From contig NZ_NJGV01000006.1 of the NCBI RefSeq assembly GCF_002213425.1, positions 1-64,000 on the forward strand: DNA of 64,000 nt. Reading direction: 5' to 3'. The DNA comes from Herbaspirillum aquaticum. GTDB lineage: Bacteria > Pseudomonadota > Gammaproteobacteria > Burkholderiales > Burkholderiaceae_D. Both the position numbers and the translations under genes were made by a program. Shown here in pieces: positions 1 to 10,130 of the stretch (its first letter is position 1; the number at the start of each line of letters is the position of its first letter). The notes below the pieces were generated by a model. That model saw only the letters and a list, made by a program, of their open reading frames with translations. It made no database searches and had not been told where the DNA came from.

Positions 1-41
1 TAGCTATTTCGCTTCTTCTTTGCTTCACTCATTCTCGTCAT
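1..41 (-). CDS. Start of IS transposase OrfA (partial)
   Basis: A minus-strand frame opens at ATG 41 or, with better spacing from GGAAGGG, at ATG 32, and runs off the left edge. The visible residues are MTRMSEAKKKRNS. A short, lysine/arginine-rich N-terminus fits the helix-turn-helix OrfA of IS3-family elements, but 13 residues cannot prove it. The call rests on its position just inside the inferred IS end. Confidence 0.4.
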   Translation of the reverse strand, partial: MTRMSEAKKKRNS

Positions 42-97
42 CCCTTCCAGGACGACAGCTTAAATCAGTGTCTCAAATTCGGGGTCCACTTTAAGCA
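1..97 (-). mobile_element. Terminal end of an IS3-like insertion sequence, running out of the window
   Basis: The first ~97 bases are AT-richer than the DNA that follows and do not continue the cheA reading frame, which has a TAA stop at 61-63. Read on the minus strand the segment starts TGCTTAAAGTGGACCCCGAA at 97 and continues with a GAGACACTGATTTAAGC block. This resembles the terminal repeats of IS3-family elements, which begin with TG. After it comes a ribosome-binding-like GGAAGGG and the start of a basic open frame, as expected for orfA of such an element. The exact end is judged from where the cheA-like protein resumes (Ile codon at 97-99). Family assignment is by eye; the rest of the element and the target duplication lie outside the window. 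Confidence 0.6.
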
Positions 98-99
98 TC

Positions 100-2124
100 G
101 TGCAGTTCACCCACCAGGTGGAGCATGTGCTGGACCTGGTCCGCGAAGAACGCCTGCCCCTGAACGCGCACCTGATGTCGCTGCTGTTGCAGTGTGGCGA
201 TTACATCGGCGAACTGGTCGACGCCATCGAATGCAACCAGGAAGCCGAAGAGCCCAATGCCGAACGCCGTGCCGCGTTGCTGGCCGAGCTGGCCGAGGTG
301 GCGCAGACGGCCGCGGCACCTGGCGAAGCCATCGCCAGCGAGCCGGTCCGAACCGCTCTCCGGTTCGCCAGCGATGCGCTTGCCGATGCCAACGCCGGGG
401 GGATGGAGGTCGATGCTGCCCTGCAGGCTGCGGCCGATTACCCCTACTGGCACCTGTCGCTGCAGTTCAACGAGAACGTCCTGCGCGATGGCCTGGATCC
501 GCTATCGTTCCTGCACTACCTGCGGTCGCTGGGGCGTATCGTCGCCATCCTCCCGGTGGAGGCGGGTCTACCCGAGGCCGGCGCCATGGATGCCGAAAGC
601 TGCTACCTGGGCATGGAGATCTGCCTGGCCTCCGACTCCACCCGCCAAACGCTGGAGGACGTCTTCGAATTCGTGCGCGATGACAGCCGCATCGACATCC
701 TGGCACCGCAGAGTCCCCTGTCGGCGTATGCGACCGTGCTGCAGCGCCTGGCACGCGAGGATGCGGCCCGCTTGGTGGGCCAGTGGCGCAGCCTGGCATT
801 GTTCAGTGAAGTCCAATGGCGCAGCCTCGGCGCGGCGACCCTGGAGGAAGCCGCCGCCGAGGCGGTGCCGGTGGCCGTTCCTGTCGCGGGTGCGCGTCCG
901 CGCCCGCTGGACGAGCGGCGCGCGCAGGAACAGAAATTCATCAAGATCGAAGTGTCCAAGCTGGACCAGCTGATCGACCTGGTGGGCGAGCTGGTCATTG
1001 CCGGCGCCAGTGCCCGCTTGATCGCGCGTCGCCGCAAGGATAGCCAGTTCGAGGAAGCCACACAGGCCATCGACGGCCTGATGGAGCAGATCCGCGATGC
1101 CGCGCTCACGCTGCGCATGGTGCAGATCAATGAAGTGTTCCAGCGCTTCCCGCGTATCGTGCGCGACATCGCCCGCGATCTCGACAAGGACATCGAGCTG
1201 ACCATGACGGGTTCGGATACCGAACTGGACAAATCCATGGTGGAACGCCTGGCCGATCCCCTGATGCACATTGTGCGCAACGCCATCGACCACGGCATCG
1301 AGCCGGCGGCCGAGCGCATCGCCGCCGGCAAGCCGCCCAAGGCCTCGCTGCGGCTCAATGCCATGCATGAATCGGGCAGCGTGCTGGTGGAAGTGATGGA
1401 CGATGGCCGGGGCATGGATCGCGCACGCATCCTGGAGAAGGCCATCGCGCAGGGACTGGCGGCACCGGACGCAGAACTGAGCGATGCCGAGGTCTACCGT
1501 TTCATTTTCGAGCCCGGTTTCTCCACCGCTGCGCAGGTCACCGAACTTTCCGGGCGTGGCGTGGGCATGGACGTGGTCAAGCGCAACATCGATGCCCTGC
1601 AGGGCGAGGTCGCCATCGATACCGAACCCGGCCGTGGCACGGTGGTCCGCATCCGCCTGCCGCTGACGCTGGCCATCATCTCCGGTTTCCAGGTGGTGGT
1701 GGGCAATGCGGTGTTCGTCATTCCGCTGGACATGGTGGTGGAATGCATCGACATGCCGCCCCGCCAGAGCGGCAGTCATATCGTCGCGGTGCGTGGCGAA
1801 CCCTTGCCCTTCGTGCCGCTGCGCGAACTGTTCGACTTGCCGGCGCGCGAGCAGGGGCGCGCACGCAAGAGCCTGGTGATCGTCCAGTACGGACAATTGC
1901 GCGCCGGGCTGCTGGTCGATGGCCTGCTGGGTGAGTGCCAGGCGGTGATCAAGCCCCTGGGGCGGCTCTTCGGCAAGGTCAAGGGATTGTCCGGCTCGAC
2001 CATCCTGGGCGATGGGCGAGTCGCGCTGATCCTGGATATTCCGCACCTGGTGCAGCATACCCAGCAGCAGGAACAAGGCAATACGGCGGCCTACGCCGAA
2101 CGCAGCGTGGCGGCGGCGCCATGA
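100..2124 (+). CDS. cheA: CheA chemotaxis histidine kinase, 5'-truncated by the IS end (probable pseudogene)
   Basis: The protein carries the remnant of an HPt domain (about 1-70), a middle region (about 120-230), the P3 dimerisation helix beginning [19 protein letters not shown] near 278, a GHKL ATPase (N box [13 protein letters not shown] near 390, DDGRGMD near 435, GRGVGMDVV near 485) and a CheW-like regulatory domain at the C-terminus. It would phosphorylate CheY/CheB-type regulators under receptor control. In related CheA proteins the phospho-accepting histidine (AAHTIKG-type motif) lies some 14-20 residues before the segment equivalent to [10 protein letters not shown]. Here that part is replaced by the IS end, and the frame upstream hits a stop at 61-63. 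The GTG at 100 is only the first possible start and has no convincing Shine-Dalgarno. The kinase core and downstream domains look intact, but the product would lack its own phosphorylation site. Gene identity is certain; loss of function is inferred. Confidence 0.85.
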   Translation: MQFTHQVEHVLDLVREERLPLNAHLMSLLLQCGDYIGELVDAIECNQEAEEPNAERRAALLAELAEVAQTAAAPGEAIASEPVRTALRFASDALADANAGGMEVDAALQAAADYPYWHLSLQFNENVLRDGLDPLSFLHYLRSLGRIVAILPVEAGLPEAGAMDAESCYLGMEICLASDSTRQTLEDVFEFVRDDSRIDILAPQSPLSAYATVLQRLAREDAARLVGQWRSLALFSEVQWRSLGAATLEEAAAEAVPVAVPVAGARPRPLDERRAQEQKFIKIEVSKLDQLIDLVGELVIAGASARLIARRRKDSQFEEATQAIDGLMEQIRDAALTLRMVQINEVFQRFPRIVRDIARDLDKDIELTMTGSDTELDKSMVERLADPLMHIVRNAIDHGIEPAAERIAAGKPPKASLRLNAMHESGSVLVEVMDDGRGMDRARILEKAIAQGLAAPDAELSDAEVYRFIFEPGFSTAAQVTELSGRGVGMDVVKRNIDALQGEVAIDTEPGRGTVVRIRLPLTLAIISGFQVVVGNAVFVIPLDMVVECIDMPPRQSGSHIVAVRGEPLPFVPLRELFDLPAREQGRARKSLVIVQYGQLRAGLLVDGLLGECQAVIKPLGRLFGKVKGLSGSTILGDGRVALILDIPHLVQHTQQQEQGNTAAYAERSVAAAP

Positions 2125-2165
2125 CGGGCGCCGGCGATGCGCCCGCACCACGAGGGGAAGCGAGC

Positions 2166-3986
2166 ATGCAAGAATCGATGACCAACAGGATGAGCATCAA
2201 GCAGATCTTCATCTGGCTGGGGGTAGTCCTGTCCATCCTGGTGGCGGTGGTGATCAGTCTTATCGATACGCTGCAGCAGGCCAATACGGCGTTCGAACAT
2301 GCGCACCAGTCGCGCTATGACTCGGCCGCGCTGGCCAACGAACTGCGCCGCACCACCGAGGACATGACCAAGTTCGCGCGCGCCTACGTGACCACGGGCG
2401 ACCCCAACGACGAGGATCGGTACTACATGATCCTCGACATCCGCAACGGCAAGCGCGCGCGCCCCTCCAACTATGACCGCTTCAACTGGGACCTGGTCAC
2501 TGCCCGCAAGCTGCCGGTGGAGGCGGGCGCCCAAACGGTGCCGCTGAGCGAATTGATGAAGCGCGCCGGTTTCACCGAACAGGAACTGGCCAAGATGCAG
2601 GAAGCGCTGAAGCTGGCCGACCAGCTCTCGCGCATCGAGATCACCGCCTTCCACGCGGTCAAGGGCGAGTTCGATGATGGCGAGGGCAAGTTCACCGTGG
2701 TCGGTGCGCCCAACCAGGCCATGGCGCAGGAACTGGTATTCGACCAGGCCTACCGCGCCCTGTTCGGCCGCGTGATGGCCCCGATCAACGACTTCCTGCG
2801 CCAGGTCGATGAGCGCACCCAGGCGCGCGTGCTCAAGGCCGGCCGCGACTATGCCGAACTGGAGCAGAAGATTTTCTGGCTGCTCACCGCCTCGGTGGTG
2901 GTGCTGTTCGTCTGCCTCGGGTTTGCCTACCGCACCATCCGTGCCCAGATCGGTGGCGAGCCGCGTGACGCCATGAGCGTGCTGCGCCGCGTGGCCGAGG
3001 GCGATCTCACGGTCACCGTACCACTGCGCAAGAACGACAAGGTCAGCGTGCTCTACAGTACCCAGCAGATGGTCAACAAGTGGACCGACGTCATCGGTGA
3101 CGTCAGCGGTACAGCCAGCGCACTGGCTTCGGCCTCGGAAGAAATTTCCTCGTCCTCGCAGGCGCTTTCGCACAATGCTTCGCAGCAGGCGGCCAATGTC
3201 GAGGAGACCAGCGCCTCGGTGGAACAGATCACCGCCACCATCGCCCAGAATGCCGACAATGCCCGCACCACCGATGGCATCGCCAGCCTCTCGGCCAATG
3301 CCGCCACCGAAGGCGGTGAAGCGGTGCGCGAGACGGTGGCCGCGATGAAGCAGATCGCCAGCAAGATCGGCATCATCGATGACATCGCCTACCAGACCAA
3401 CCTGCTGGCATTGAACGCCGCCATTGAGGCCGCACGTGCCGGTGAGCATGGCAAGGGCTTTGCCGTGGTCGCCGCCGAAGTGCGCAAGCTGGCCGAACGC
3501 TCGCAGACGGCCGCGCAGGAAATCATCGCAGTGGCCGAGAACAGCGTGGGCCTGGCCGAAAAGGCCGGCGGCCTGCTCAACCAGATGGTGCCCTCGATCC
3601 GCAAGACCGCCGACCTGGTACAGGAGATCGCCGCTGCCTCGGCAGAACAGTCGACCGGCCTGGAACAGATCAACAATGCCGTGCACCAGATGGCGCAGAC
3701 TACGCAGATGACCGCATCGGCCTCCGAGGAATTGTCGGCGACCTCCGAAGAGATGAGTGCCCAGGCTATCCACCTGCAGGACCTGATGCGCTTCTTCCGC
3801 GTTGAAGACATGCAGAAGCGCGATGTACGTGGCGGCGCGGGCGACCTGCCGGGAACCAACCAGCGGCAGGGCAAGCGCGCGCGCAGCGCCCCGCAGGGCA
3901 AGCGAGAGGGTACGCGCCGCCTGTCGATGCTGGATGTGGAAGAAGATGCGCCTGGCGTGGACGAATCCGCGTTCAAGCGTTTCTGA
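2166..3986 (+). CDS. Methyl-accepting chemotaxis protein
   Basis: A 606-residue transmembrane chemoreceptor. Residues about 12-34 form the first membrane helix, about 35-235 the periplasmic sensor region, about 236-258 the second helix, followed by a HAMP domain. The cytoplasmic signalling hairpin has its highly conserved tip near 408-445 ([20 protein letters not shown]). The last ~55 residues are basic and disordered and do not end in a CheR/CheB-binding pentapeptide of the NWETF type. I place the start at ATG 2166, preceded by GAGGGGAAG at 2152-2160; an in-frame ATG at 2121 overlaps the cheA stop as ATGA and would add 15 residues. The ligand cannot be deduced. It is the likely input for the CheA/CheW complex encoded alongside. 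Confidence 0.93.
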   Translation: MQESMTNRMSIKQIFIWLGVVLSILVAVVISLIDTLQQANTAFEHAHQSRYDSAALANELRRTTEDMTKFARAYVTTGDPNDEDRYYMILDIRNGKRARPSNYDRFNWDLVTARKLPVEAGAQTVPLSELMKRAGFTEQELAKMQEALKLADQLSRIEITAFHAVKGEFDDGEGKFTVVGAPNQAMAQELVFDQAYRALFGRVMAPINDFLRQVDERTQARVLKAGRDYAELEQKIFWLLTASVVVLFVCLGFAYRTIRAQIGGEPRDAMSVLRRVAEGDLTVTVPLRKNDKVSVLYSTQQMVNKWTDVIGDVSGTASALASASEEISSSSQALSHNASQQAANVEETSASVEQITATIAQNADNARTTDGIASLSANAATEGGEAVRETVAAMKQIASKIGIIDDIAYQTNLLALNAAIEAARAGEHGKGFAVVAAEVRKLAERSQTAAQEIIAVAENSVGLAEKAGGLLNQMVPSIRKTADLVQEIAAASAEQSTGLEQINNAVHQMAQTTQMTASASEELSATSEEMSAQAIHLQDLMRFFRVEDMQKRDVRGGAGDLPGTNQRQGKRARSAPQGKREGTRRLSMLDVEEDAPGVDESAFKRF

Positions 3987-4091
3987 GCGGTTCGCCATGG
4001 CAGTGCGCATGTCCCGTTGTTCCGCGCAGCCTGCGAGCTGCGCACGCACCAATTCGCCGCGAGGGGATCGCGGCAGCAAGGAGAAGAGGCC

Positions 4092-4667
4092 ATGCCCAGC
4101 GTTTCGTTGAATGGCGAATCCAGTCGCAAGCGGCAGCAGGAAGAAGTCATCGAGAGCCGCCAGTTCCTGACCTTCCTGGTCGGCAGCGAGAGTTTTGCCA
4201 TGCCGATCGGGAGCATTCGCGAGATCATCGAATTCGGCGGTCTCACGGAAGTGCCGTTGATGCCCGATTTCCTGCGCGGGGTGATCAACCTGCGCGGCTC
4301 GGTGGTGCCGGTGATCGACCTGTCGGTGCGCTTCGGTCGTGCGCCCACGGTGGAGGCCAAGCGCACCTGCATCATCATCATGGAACTGGTGCAGGACGAG
4401 CAGATGCTGCTGCTGGGCGTGATGGTCGATGCGGTCAGTGCGGTGCTGAGCATCGGCGTGGATCACATCGAACCGCGTCCGTCCTTTGGCGCCGGTATCC
4501 GTGCCGATTTCATCGAGGGCATGATCAACGTCAGCGAACGCTTCATCGTCGTGCTGGACGTGCAGCGCGTGCTGTCGGTGGATGAACTGGCCAGCCTCCT
4601 GGGCATGAGTGCCGAGGATGCGCTGGGCGGCGTGCCGGTACTGTCGGCAGAAGCGGAAAGGCAGTAG
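4092..4667 (+). CDS. cheW: CheW chemotaxis coupling protein
   Basis: A 191-residue protein with one CheW domain from about residue 24 to 165, containing FLTFLVGSESFAMPI and the RGVINLRGSVVPVIDL core strand pair. CheW links the receptor tip to the CheA regulatory domain. It has an extra ~20-residue charged N-terminus and a short acidic C-terminal extension. The start at 4092 is supported by GGAGAAGAGG just upstream; the preceding 105 bases after the receptor gene hold no other gene. Four bases separate it from cheR, so the two are clearly co-transcribed. Confidence 0.93.
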   Translation: MPSVSLNGESSRKRQQEEVIESRQFLTFLVGSESFAMPIGSIREIIEFGGLTEVPLMPDFLRGVINLRGSVVPVIDLSVRFGRAPTVEAKRTCIIIMELVQDEQMLLLGVMVDAVSAVLSIGVDHIEPRPSFGAGIRADFIEGMINVSERFIVVLDVQRVLSVDELASLLGMSAEDALGGVPVLSAEAERQ

Positions 4668-4671
4668 CGCC

Positions 4672-5574
4672 ATGGTCAGCACCGGCAAGCTGGAAAGCAG
4701 GAAGGGCGTGGGCCACAGTGCTGCGGGCCCGGCCGCTCCTGCTTCTGGGGTTGCCGGTACGGTGGCGGAGGCCGAGGTGAGCGACCAGGACATGCTGCTG
4801 TTCCAGCAGTTGTTCAAGCAGTACATCGGACTGCACCTGCCCTTGTCGAAAAAGGCCCTGCTGCAAAGCCGCCTGAGCCATCGACTGAACGAACTCGGGC
4901 TGCGCGGACTGGCGCAGTACCATCGCCTCATCAGTGATGCGGATGGTGCCGAGGAACGCCAGCGCGCCATCGATCTCATCACCACCAATGAAACCTATTT
5001 CTTCCGTGAACAGAGTCACTTCGATTTCCTGACGCGGGAACTGCTGCCGCTCTGGCGCGATCAGGCGCACCTGCGTGTCTGGAGCGCGGCCAGTGCCACC
5101 GGTGAAGAGGCCTATTCCCTGGCCATGTTGCTGGACAATCACCGGCCCGCAGGCAGCTGGTCGGTATTCGGTTCGGACATCAGTACCCGGGTCCTGCGCT
5201 TCGCGCGCCGCGCGCTCTATCCCATGGCGCGCGGACAGAATATCCCCCGCGCGTACCTGCGTCGCTATTGCCTGCTCGGTACCGGCGACTACGAGGGCCA
5301 TTTCCTGGTACAGGCCGACCTGCGCGCCAAGGTCGAATTCGCCCAGCGCAACCTGACCGCGCTGCATGAACATGATGACGGGCTGTACGACCTGATCTTC
5401 CTGCGCAACGTCATCATCTATTTCGACTGCGATACCAAGCTGCAGGTCTTGCGCGACGTGATCGCGCGCCTGCGTCCCGGCGGCTACCTGATCGTGGGCC
5501 ATTCGGAATCGCTGCACGGCATGGCGCTGGACTTGCTGATGCACTCGCCCTCCATCTACCGGAGGCCGCCATGA
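4672..5574 (+). CDS. cheR: CheR chemoreceptor glutamate methyltransferase
   Basis: A 300-residue S-adenosylmethionine-dependent methyltransferase that methylates receptor glutamates for adaptation. After a variable ~35-residue leader comes the CheR N-terminal helical domain. Diagnostic motifs follow: [10 protein letters not shown] near residue 104, the SAM-binding [15 protein letters not shown] near 137, and [13 protein letters not shown] near 240. The beta-subdomain that binds receptor pentapeptides appears to be the short form, which agrees with the neighbouring receptor lacking such a pentapeptide. The stop codon overlaps the cheB start as ATGA, so the two adaptation enzymes are translationally coupled. 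Confidence 0.94.
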   Translation: MVSTGKLESRKGVGHSAAGPAAPASGVAGTVAEAEVSDQDMLLFQQLFKQYIGLHLPLSKKALLQSRLSHRLNELGLRGLAQYHRLISDADGAEERQRAIDLITTNETYFFREQSHFDFLTRELLPLWRDQAHLRVWSAASATGEEAYSLAMLLDNHRPAGSWSVFGSDISTRVLRFARRALYPMARGQNIPRAYLRRYCLLGTGDYEGHFLVQADLRAKVEFAQRNLTALHEHDDGLYDLIFLRNVIIYFDCDTKLQVLRDVIARLRPGGYLIVGHSESLHGMALDLLMHSPSIYRRPP

Positions 5575-6764
5575 GCGCACCCGCCACCATCCGCGTGATG
5601 GTCATCGATGATTCGTCGGTGGTGCGCCAGCTGGTGCAGCAGCTGCTGGCCCAGACCGCCGACATCCGCGTCATCGGGACCGCGCCTGATCCGGTCTTCG
5701 CCTTGCGCAAGATGCAGCAGGAGTGGCCCGACGTGATCCTGCTCGACATCGAAATGCCGCGCATGGATGGCATCACCTTCCTGCGCCAGATCATGGCCAC
5801 CAGACCGACGCCGGTCATCATGTGCAGTGCCCGGGCCGGTGGCACTGGCGGCGTGACGGCTGAAGCGCTGGCCGCGGGTGCCGTGGCGGTGATTGCCCGG
5901 CCGCAATTGGGTGTACGCGATTTTCTTCATGAAGCGGTGGCCGAACTGGCTACTGCCATCCGCGCTGCCGCCCTGACCGGCCATGGCGCGCGGGGCGCGG
6001 CCGAAGGCTTCACCAGCGGCGCTGCGCAGGCGACACGGCCCGTGTCACCCGTGCTCAAGCTGCGCCCGGTCAAAGCAGCCGCACCGGAAATGCTGCATGA
6101 TGCGGGATGGGCTGCGGTGCTGCAGCGTCATACCGCCGATGCGGTATTGCCAGCGCCGGGGCTGGAGGATGGCTATCGTCCGCCGACCGCGCGCATCGTC
6201 GCCATCGGCGCCTCGACCGGGGGGCCGCAGGCGCTGGAGCGGGTCCTCAAGCCACTGGACCGCCGCTGTCCGGGTATCGTGGTGGTGCAGCACATGCCGC
6301 AGCGATTCACCCGCAGTTTTGCCGAACGGCTGCACCGCATTTCCGGCGCCGAGGTCAAGGAAGCCGAGCATCTCGACCTGGTGCTGCCGGGGCGGGTGCT
6401 CATTGCTCCCGGGGGCAAGCACCTGGTGCTGCGGCGGGACGGACAGCAGTATTACGTGGAAACATTGGATGGCCCGCTGGTGAGCCGGCACAAGCCTTCG
6501 GTGGATGTGCTGTTCCGCTCTGCGGCCAAGGCCGCGGGCAGCAATGCAGTGGGCATCATCATGACCGGCATGGGGGACGATGGCGCAAGGGGGATGCGGG
6601 AAATGGCCGATTGCGGCGCCGCCACCTATGCCCAGGACGAGGCCAGCAGCGTGGTCTTCGGCATGCCGAAAGAAGCGATACACATGGGTGGCGTCGGTGA
6701 CGTCCTCCCGCTCGATCATATCTCCGCCGTGATAGAACAATATGCCTCTAGAGAACCTCAATGA
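5571..6764 (+). CDS. cheB: CheB receptor methylesterase / response regulator
   Basis: A 397-residue CheB. The receiver domain (about 8-125) has the acidic pair DD13-14 and the phosphoacceptor Asp59 in [13 protein letters not shown] ~65-residue linker leads to the methylesterase domain (about 200-390), with the catalytic serine in [10 protein letters not shown], histidine in [11 protein letters not shown] and aspartate in [11 protein letters not shown]. It removes methyl groups from receptor glutamates when phosphorylated by CheA. One oddity: where receivers normally carry a conserved lysine before proline (KP), this protein reads VIARPQLG, so the lysine appears replaced by arginine. It starts inside the cheR stop (ATGA), and its own 3' end overlaps the next gene by 23 bases. 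Confidence 0.94.
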   Translation: MSAPATIRVMVIDDSSVVRQLVQQLLAQTADIRVIGTAPDPVFALRKMQQEWPDVILLDIEMPRMDGITFLRQIMATRPTPVIMCSARAGGTGGVTAEALAAGAVAVIARPQLGVRDFLHEAVAELATAIRAAALTGHGARGAAEGFTSGAAQATRPVSPVLKLRPVKAAAPEMLHDAGWAAVLQRHTADAVLPAPGLEDGYRPPTARIVAIGASTGGPQALERVLKPLDRRCPGIVVVQHMPQRFTRSFAERLHRISGAEVKEAEHLDLVLPGRVLIAPGGKHLVLRRDGQQYYVETLDGPLVSRHKPSVDVLFRSAAKAAGSNAVGIIMTGMGDDGARGMREMADCGAATYAQDEASSVVFGMPKEAIHMGGVGDVLPLDHISAVIEQYASREPQ

Positions 6765-8004
6765 GCTGATCGAATCCGCGCTGGTCGTCGATGACAGTGC
6801 CCTGCAGCGCCAGCACAGTGTGTCGCTGCTGCAGGAGCTGGGCGTCGATTTGATTTACGAGGCCGGCAACGGCAACGAGGCGCTGGATCTGCTGGCGCTG
6901 CTCAAGCTGCCGCCGGGCCTGGTGGTGATCGACCTGGAGATGCCGGGCATGGATGGCATCGAACTGATCCAGCAATTGCAGCTGCAGGGTATCGACATTC
7001 CCCTCATCGTCGCCTCCAGCCGCGAGACTTCGCTGCTGCTGTCGGTGGAAACCATGATCCACGCCCTGGGCATGAACCTGATCGGCGTGCTGCAGAAGCC
7101 GCTCAACCAGGGTCAGCTGCGCGCTGCCTTGCAATCCTTCCGTCCGCATGGCGGTGGTGTCCACGCCGATGATGATCCCCAGCCGTCCATGTGCGAAAGC
7201 GACCTCGGCACGGCCATCGGTGGTGGCCAGGTGCTGCCGTATTTCCAGCCCAAGGTGGATGTGCAGACCGGCATCCTCAAGGGCGTGGAAGCGCTGGCCC
7301 GCTGGGTGCATCCGGAGCGCGGCATGATTCCGCCGGACCGCTTCATTCCGCTGGCCGAGCAGTCCGGCCTGATCCATGATCTCACCATCAGCATGATGGA
7401 CCAGTCGATGGCGCAGGCAGCTGTCTGGCACAGCCGGGGTTTGCCGATCAAGGTGGCGGTGAACCTGTCGCCGTTGTCGCTGGAGCAGCCGGATTTCCTG
7501 CGGCGTATCCTGGAACTGGTGGACAAGCACGCCCTGCCGGCCGAAAACGTGGTGCTGGAAATCACCGAAAGCTCGGTGGTGGCGCACAAGGGCAATTCAC
7601 TGGGCATGCTGGCGCGGTTGCGCCTGAAGGGCTTCGGACTTTCCATTGACGACTACGGCACCGGCTTTTCGTCGATGCAGCAACTGGCGCGCATCCCTTT
7701 CACCGAACTGAAGATCGACCGCTCCTTCGTCCACGGTGCGCATGACCGCAAGAACTTGCGCGTGATCCTGCAGTCCGCGCTGGACATGGCGCAGCGGCTG
7801 GACCTGGTGACGGTGGCCGAAGGGGTGGAGACGATGGAAGACTGGCGCCTGCTGCAGGACTTCGGTTGCATCCTTGGACAGGGCTACCTGATCGGCAAGC
7901 CCATGCCGGCCAATGAATTGCCGCTGTGGCTGAAGGGCCATCATCGCCGGCTCAATGAATTGCGGCCGCTGGGCAAGGGTGCGGCTACAGGCGGGACGGC
8001 CTGA
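6742..8004 (+). CDS. Response regulator with EAL c-di-GMP phosphodiesterase domain
   Basis: A 420-residue REC-EAL protein. The receiver (about 12-130) has VVDDS near 15-19, phosphoacceptor Asp64 in [12 protein letters not shown], a Ser/Thr position in VASSRE and lysine in LQKPL. The EAL domain (about 150-405) keeps the signature of an active enzyme: EALARW near 183, [36 protein letters not shown] and QGYLIGKP. It should hydrolyse cyclic di-GMP to pGpG under control of phosphorylation. Its ATG lies inside cheB (23-base overlap), so it belongs to the chemosensory operon and probably couples receptor signalling to the sessile/motile switch. The gene ends 15 bases before the convergent folK, with no terminator visible between them. 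Confidence 0.92.
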   Translation: MPLENLNELIESALVVDDSALQRQHSVSLLQELGVDLIYEAGNGNEALDLLALLKLPPGLVVIDLEMPGMDGIELIQQLQLQGIDIPLIVASSRETSLLLSVETMIHALGMNLIGVLQKPLNQGQLRAALQSFRPHGGGVHADDDPQPSMCESDLGTAIGGGQVLPYFQPKVDVQTGILKGVEALARWVHPERGMIPPDRFIPLAEQSGLIHDLTISMMDQSMAQAAVWHSRGLPIKVAVNLSPLSLEQPDFLRRILELVDKHALPAENVVLEITESSVVAHKGNSLGMLARLRLKGFGLSIDDYGTGFSSMQQLARIPFTELKIDRSFVHGAHDRKNLRVILQSALDMAQRLDLVTVAEGVETMEDWRLLQDFGCILGQGYLIGKPMPANELPLWLKGHHRRLNELRPLGKGAATGGTA

Positions 8005-8019
8005 GCGGCCTGGTTCAAC

Positions 8020-8505
8020 TCACAGCCGGCTGATCGGCTGGTCGCTGATCGCGTCCAGGTAATCGCGCGCCGCACCCAGTCCCGGAATCTGTACCTGCGC
8101 ATCGATCTCCAGCATGGGCACCAGCACGAAGGCCCGCTGCGCCATGCGGGGATGCGGGACGATCAGTTCTTCATCCTCCAGCACTGCCTCTCCATACATC
8201 AATACATCCAGATCCAGCGTGCGCGGGGCATTGCGGTAAGGGCGCTCGCGCCCGTGCTGCAGCTCGATGGCCTGCAGCGCATGCAGCAGTTCCAGCGCGG
8301 TCAGCGACGTGGAGACCAGTGCGACGGCATTGACGTAGTCGTCGCCACTGGAATCGATGGGCGCGGTGCGATAGAGCGAAGACGTGCCCAGCAGCTGCGA
8401 CTGCGGCAGCCGGGCCAGGTGGGCGATGGCTTCTTCGACGGTGGCGCGGGCGTCGCCGAGGTTGCCACCGATGCCGATCCAGGCTTGCGTGGAGGACGAT
8501 GCCAC
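8020..8505 (-). CDS. folK: Hydroxymethyldihydropterin pyrophosphokinase
   Basis: A 161-residue cytoplasmic enzyme of folate synthesis that transfers pyrophosphate from ATP to 6-hydroxymethyl-7,8-dihydropterin. Family marks are IGGNLGDARA at the N-terminus, SSLYRTAPID, the substrate-binding block RNAPRTLDLDVLMYG and PHPRMAQRAFVL. Its length is normal for single-domain FolK. It is the last gene of a minus-strand run, five bases after the pcnB stop, so it is probably translated from the same message as pcnB. Confidence 0.95.
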   Translation of the reverse strand: MASSSTQAWIGIGGNLGDARATVEEAIAHLARLPQSQLLGTSSLYRTAPIDSSGDDYVNAVALVSTSLTALELLHALQAIELQHGRERPYRNAPRTLDLDVLMYGEAVLEDEELIVPHPRMAQRAFVLVPMLEIDAQVQIPGLGAARDYLDAISDQPISRL

Positions 8506-8510
8506 GCTGT

Positions 8511-10130
8511 TCAGTCGTCGCCTGCCGGCGCGCCCTCACCACCGGCACCGCCTGCGCTACCGCTGCTGCGACGACGGCGACGGCGCTTGGGCGCCTCAGC
8601 CGTGCCGCCCTCAGCCGGTTCAACCGGCGTCTCGGCCGCTTCCTTGGGGGCGCGTGCGCGCACCGGCGCTGGGGCGCTGGCTTCCTGCTCGCTGCCGCTG
8701 TCGCTGGTGTCAACGGTATCAACGGTGTCCCCCGCCGACTTGCTGCGGCTGCGTCCGCCACGGCGTTTGCGTTTCTTGGGCGCGGCGCTGCTGCCGGCAG
8801 GATCGGCCGGTTTGCGGGCGATCAGTTCTTCGCGCTCGGCACCATTGCCGGCGATGAAGGCTTCCCACCATTCGCCGAGTTCGGCATCGAGTTCACCGGA
8901 CTGGCAGCGCAGCAGCAGGAAATCGAAACCGGCGCGCAGGCGCAGGTGTTCCAGCAGCTTGTACGGGGCCTTGCCGACACGGCGCTCGAAGCGCGGCTGC
9001 ATGGCCCAGATGTCGCGCATGTCGGAGGCGATCTTGCGTTGCAGCGCCAGCTTCTCGGTCTGGGCATCGAGCACGTCATCGGCGGCCAGATGCAGGGCGG
9101 GAATCGGATACTCACCGGCAGCCTGGTAGGCGCGCCACTTCTCCAGCACCTGGTGCCACAGCAGCGAGGCGAACAGGAAGCCCGGCGAGACGCCCTTGCC
9201 TTCCTTGACGCGAGCGTCCGTATTGGCCAGCGCCAGGCTGACGAACTTCTCGCCCAGCGGCTGTTCCAGCACCACGTCCAGCAGCGGCAGCAGGCCGTGA
9301 TGCAGGCCTTCCTTGCGCAGCTGCTGCAGGCAGGCCAGCGCGTGGCCGCTCATGAGCAGCTTCAACATTTCATCGAACACGCGGGCGGCCGGCACGTTGT
9401 CGATGAGCGGGGCCATCACGCGGATCGGCGCGCTGCTGGCCGGATCGATGGTGAACTTGAGCTTGGCTGCGAAGCGCACCACGCGCAGCATGCGGACCGG
9501 GTCCTCGCGGTAGCGCGCTTCGGGTTCGCCGATGATGCGCAGCTTCTTGTCGCGGATGTCGGCGATGCCGCCGTGGTAATCGAGCACGGCCTGGCTGGCC
9601 GGATCGTAGTACATCGCGTTGATGGTGAAGTCGCGGCGGGTGGCATCTTCATGCTGCTCGCCGAAGGTGTTGTCGCGCAGCACGCGGCCATGTTCATCCT
9701 TGGGCGCGGCTTCGGCCGAGGCACCACGGAAGGTGGTGACTTCGATCAGTTCCTGTCCGAACATGACATGCACGATCTGGAAGCGGCGGCCGATGATGAA
9801 GGCCCGGCGGAACAATTGCTTGACCTGTTCGGGCGTGGCGTTGGTGGCCACGTCGAAATCCTTGGGCTTGATGCCCAGCAGCAGGTCGCGCACCGCACCG
9901 CCGACGATGAAGGCCTTGTAGCCCGCACCCTGCAGGGTCTGCGTCACGCGCACGGCATTGGGCGAGACCAGTGCCGGATCGATGCCATGCTCTTTGGGGC
10001 CGAGCACATCGGGGTCGATCTTGCCGCCTGCGGCAGCGGCCTTGGCGCGCGTTTTCTTCACGGGCTCGGCACCCGCGGCTGCGGCAGCCTTGCCGCGCCC
10101 GAGAATGGAGCGAATCAGTTTCTTGATCAT
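8511..10130 (-). CDS. pcnB: Poly(A) polymerase I
   Basis: A 539-residue class II nucleotidyltransferase that adds 3' poly(A) tails promoting RNA decay. A basic, alanine-rich N-terminus of ~45 residues precedes the catalytic head, which has FIVGGAVRDLLLG near 75-87 and the metal-binding pair in DFDVATNATP at 91-93. The RNA-binding head and the polymerase-specific C-terminal part follow. PcnB rather than CCA-adding enzyme is favoured by length, by the basic tail and by the folK neighbour. The last ~90 residues are low-complexity Lys/Arg/Ala/Glu (KKRKRRGG and KRRRRRRSS stretches), probably disordered and RNA-binding. Its start overlaps the stop of the HAD gene by four bases. Confidence 0.95.
   Translation of the reverse strand: MIKKLIRSILGRGKAAAAAGAEPVKKTRAKAAAAGGKIDPDVLGPKEHGIDPALVSPNAVRVTQTLQGAGYKAFIVGGAVRDLLLGIKPKDFDVATNATPEQVKQLFRRAFIIGRRFQIVHVMFGQELIEVTTFRGASAEAAPKDEHGRVLRDNTFGEQHEDATRRDFTINAMYYDPASQAVLDYHGGIADIRDKKLRIIGEPEARYREDPVRMLRVVRFAAKLKFTIDPASSAPIRVMAPLIDNVPAARVFDEMLKLLMSGHALACLQQLRKEGLHHGLLPLLDVVLEQPLGEKFVSLALANTDARVKEGKGVSPGFLFASLLWHQVLEKWRAYQAAGEYPIPALHLAADDVLDAQTEKLALQRKIASDMRDIWAMQPRFERRVGKAPYKLLEHLRLRAGFDFLLLRCQSGELDAELGEWWEAFIAGNGAEREELIARKPADPAGSSAAPKKRKRRGGRSRSKSAGDTVDTVDTSDSGSEQEASAPAPVRARAPKEAAETPVEPAEGGTAEAPKRRRRRRSSGSAGGAGGEGAPAGDD

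Noticed and set aside
568..4988. Very long antisense open frames opposite cheA and the receptor gene
   Set aside because: They are the expected mirror of GC-rich coding sequence; their products are His/Gln/Arg-rich, match no family and lie opposite clearly conserved proteins.
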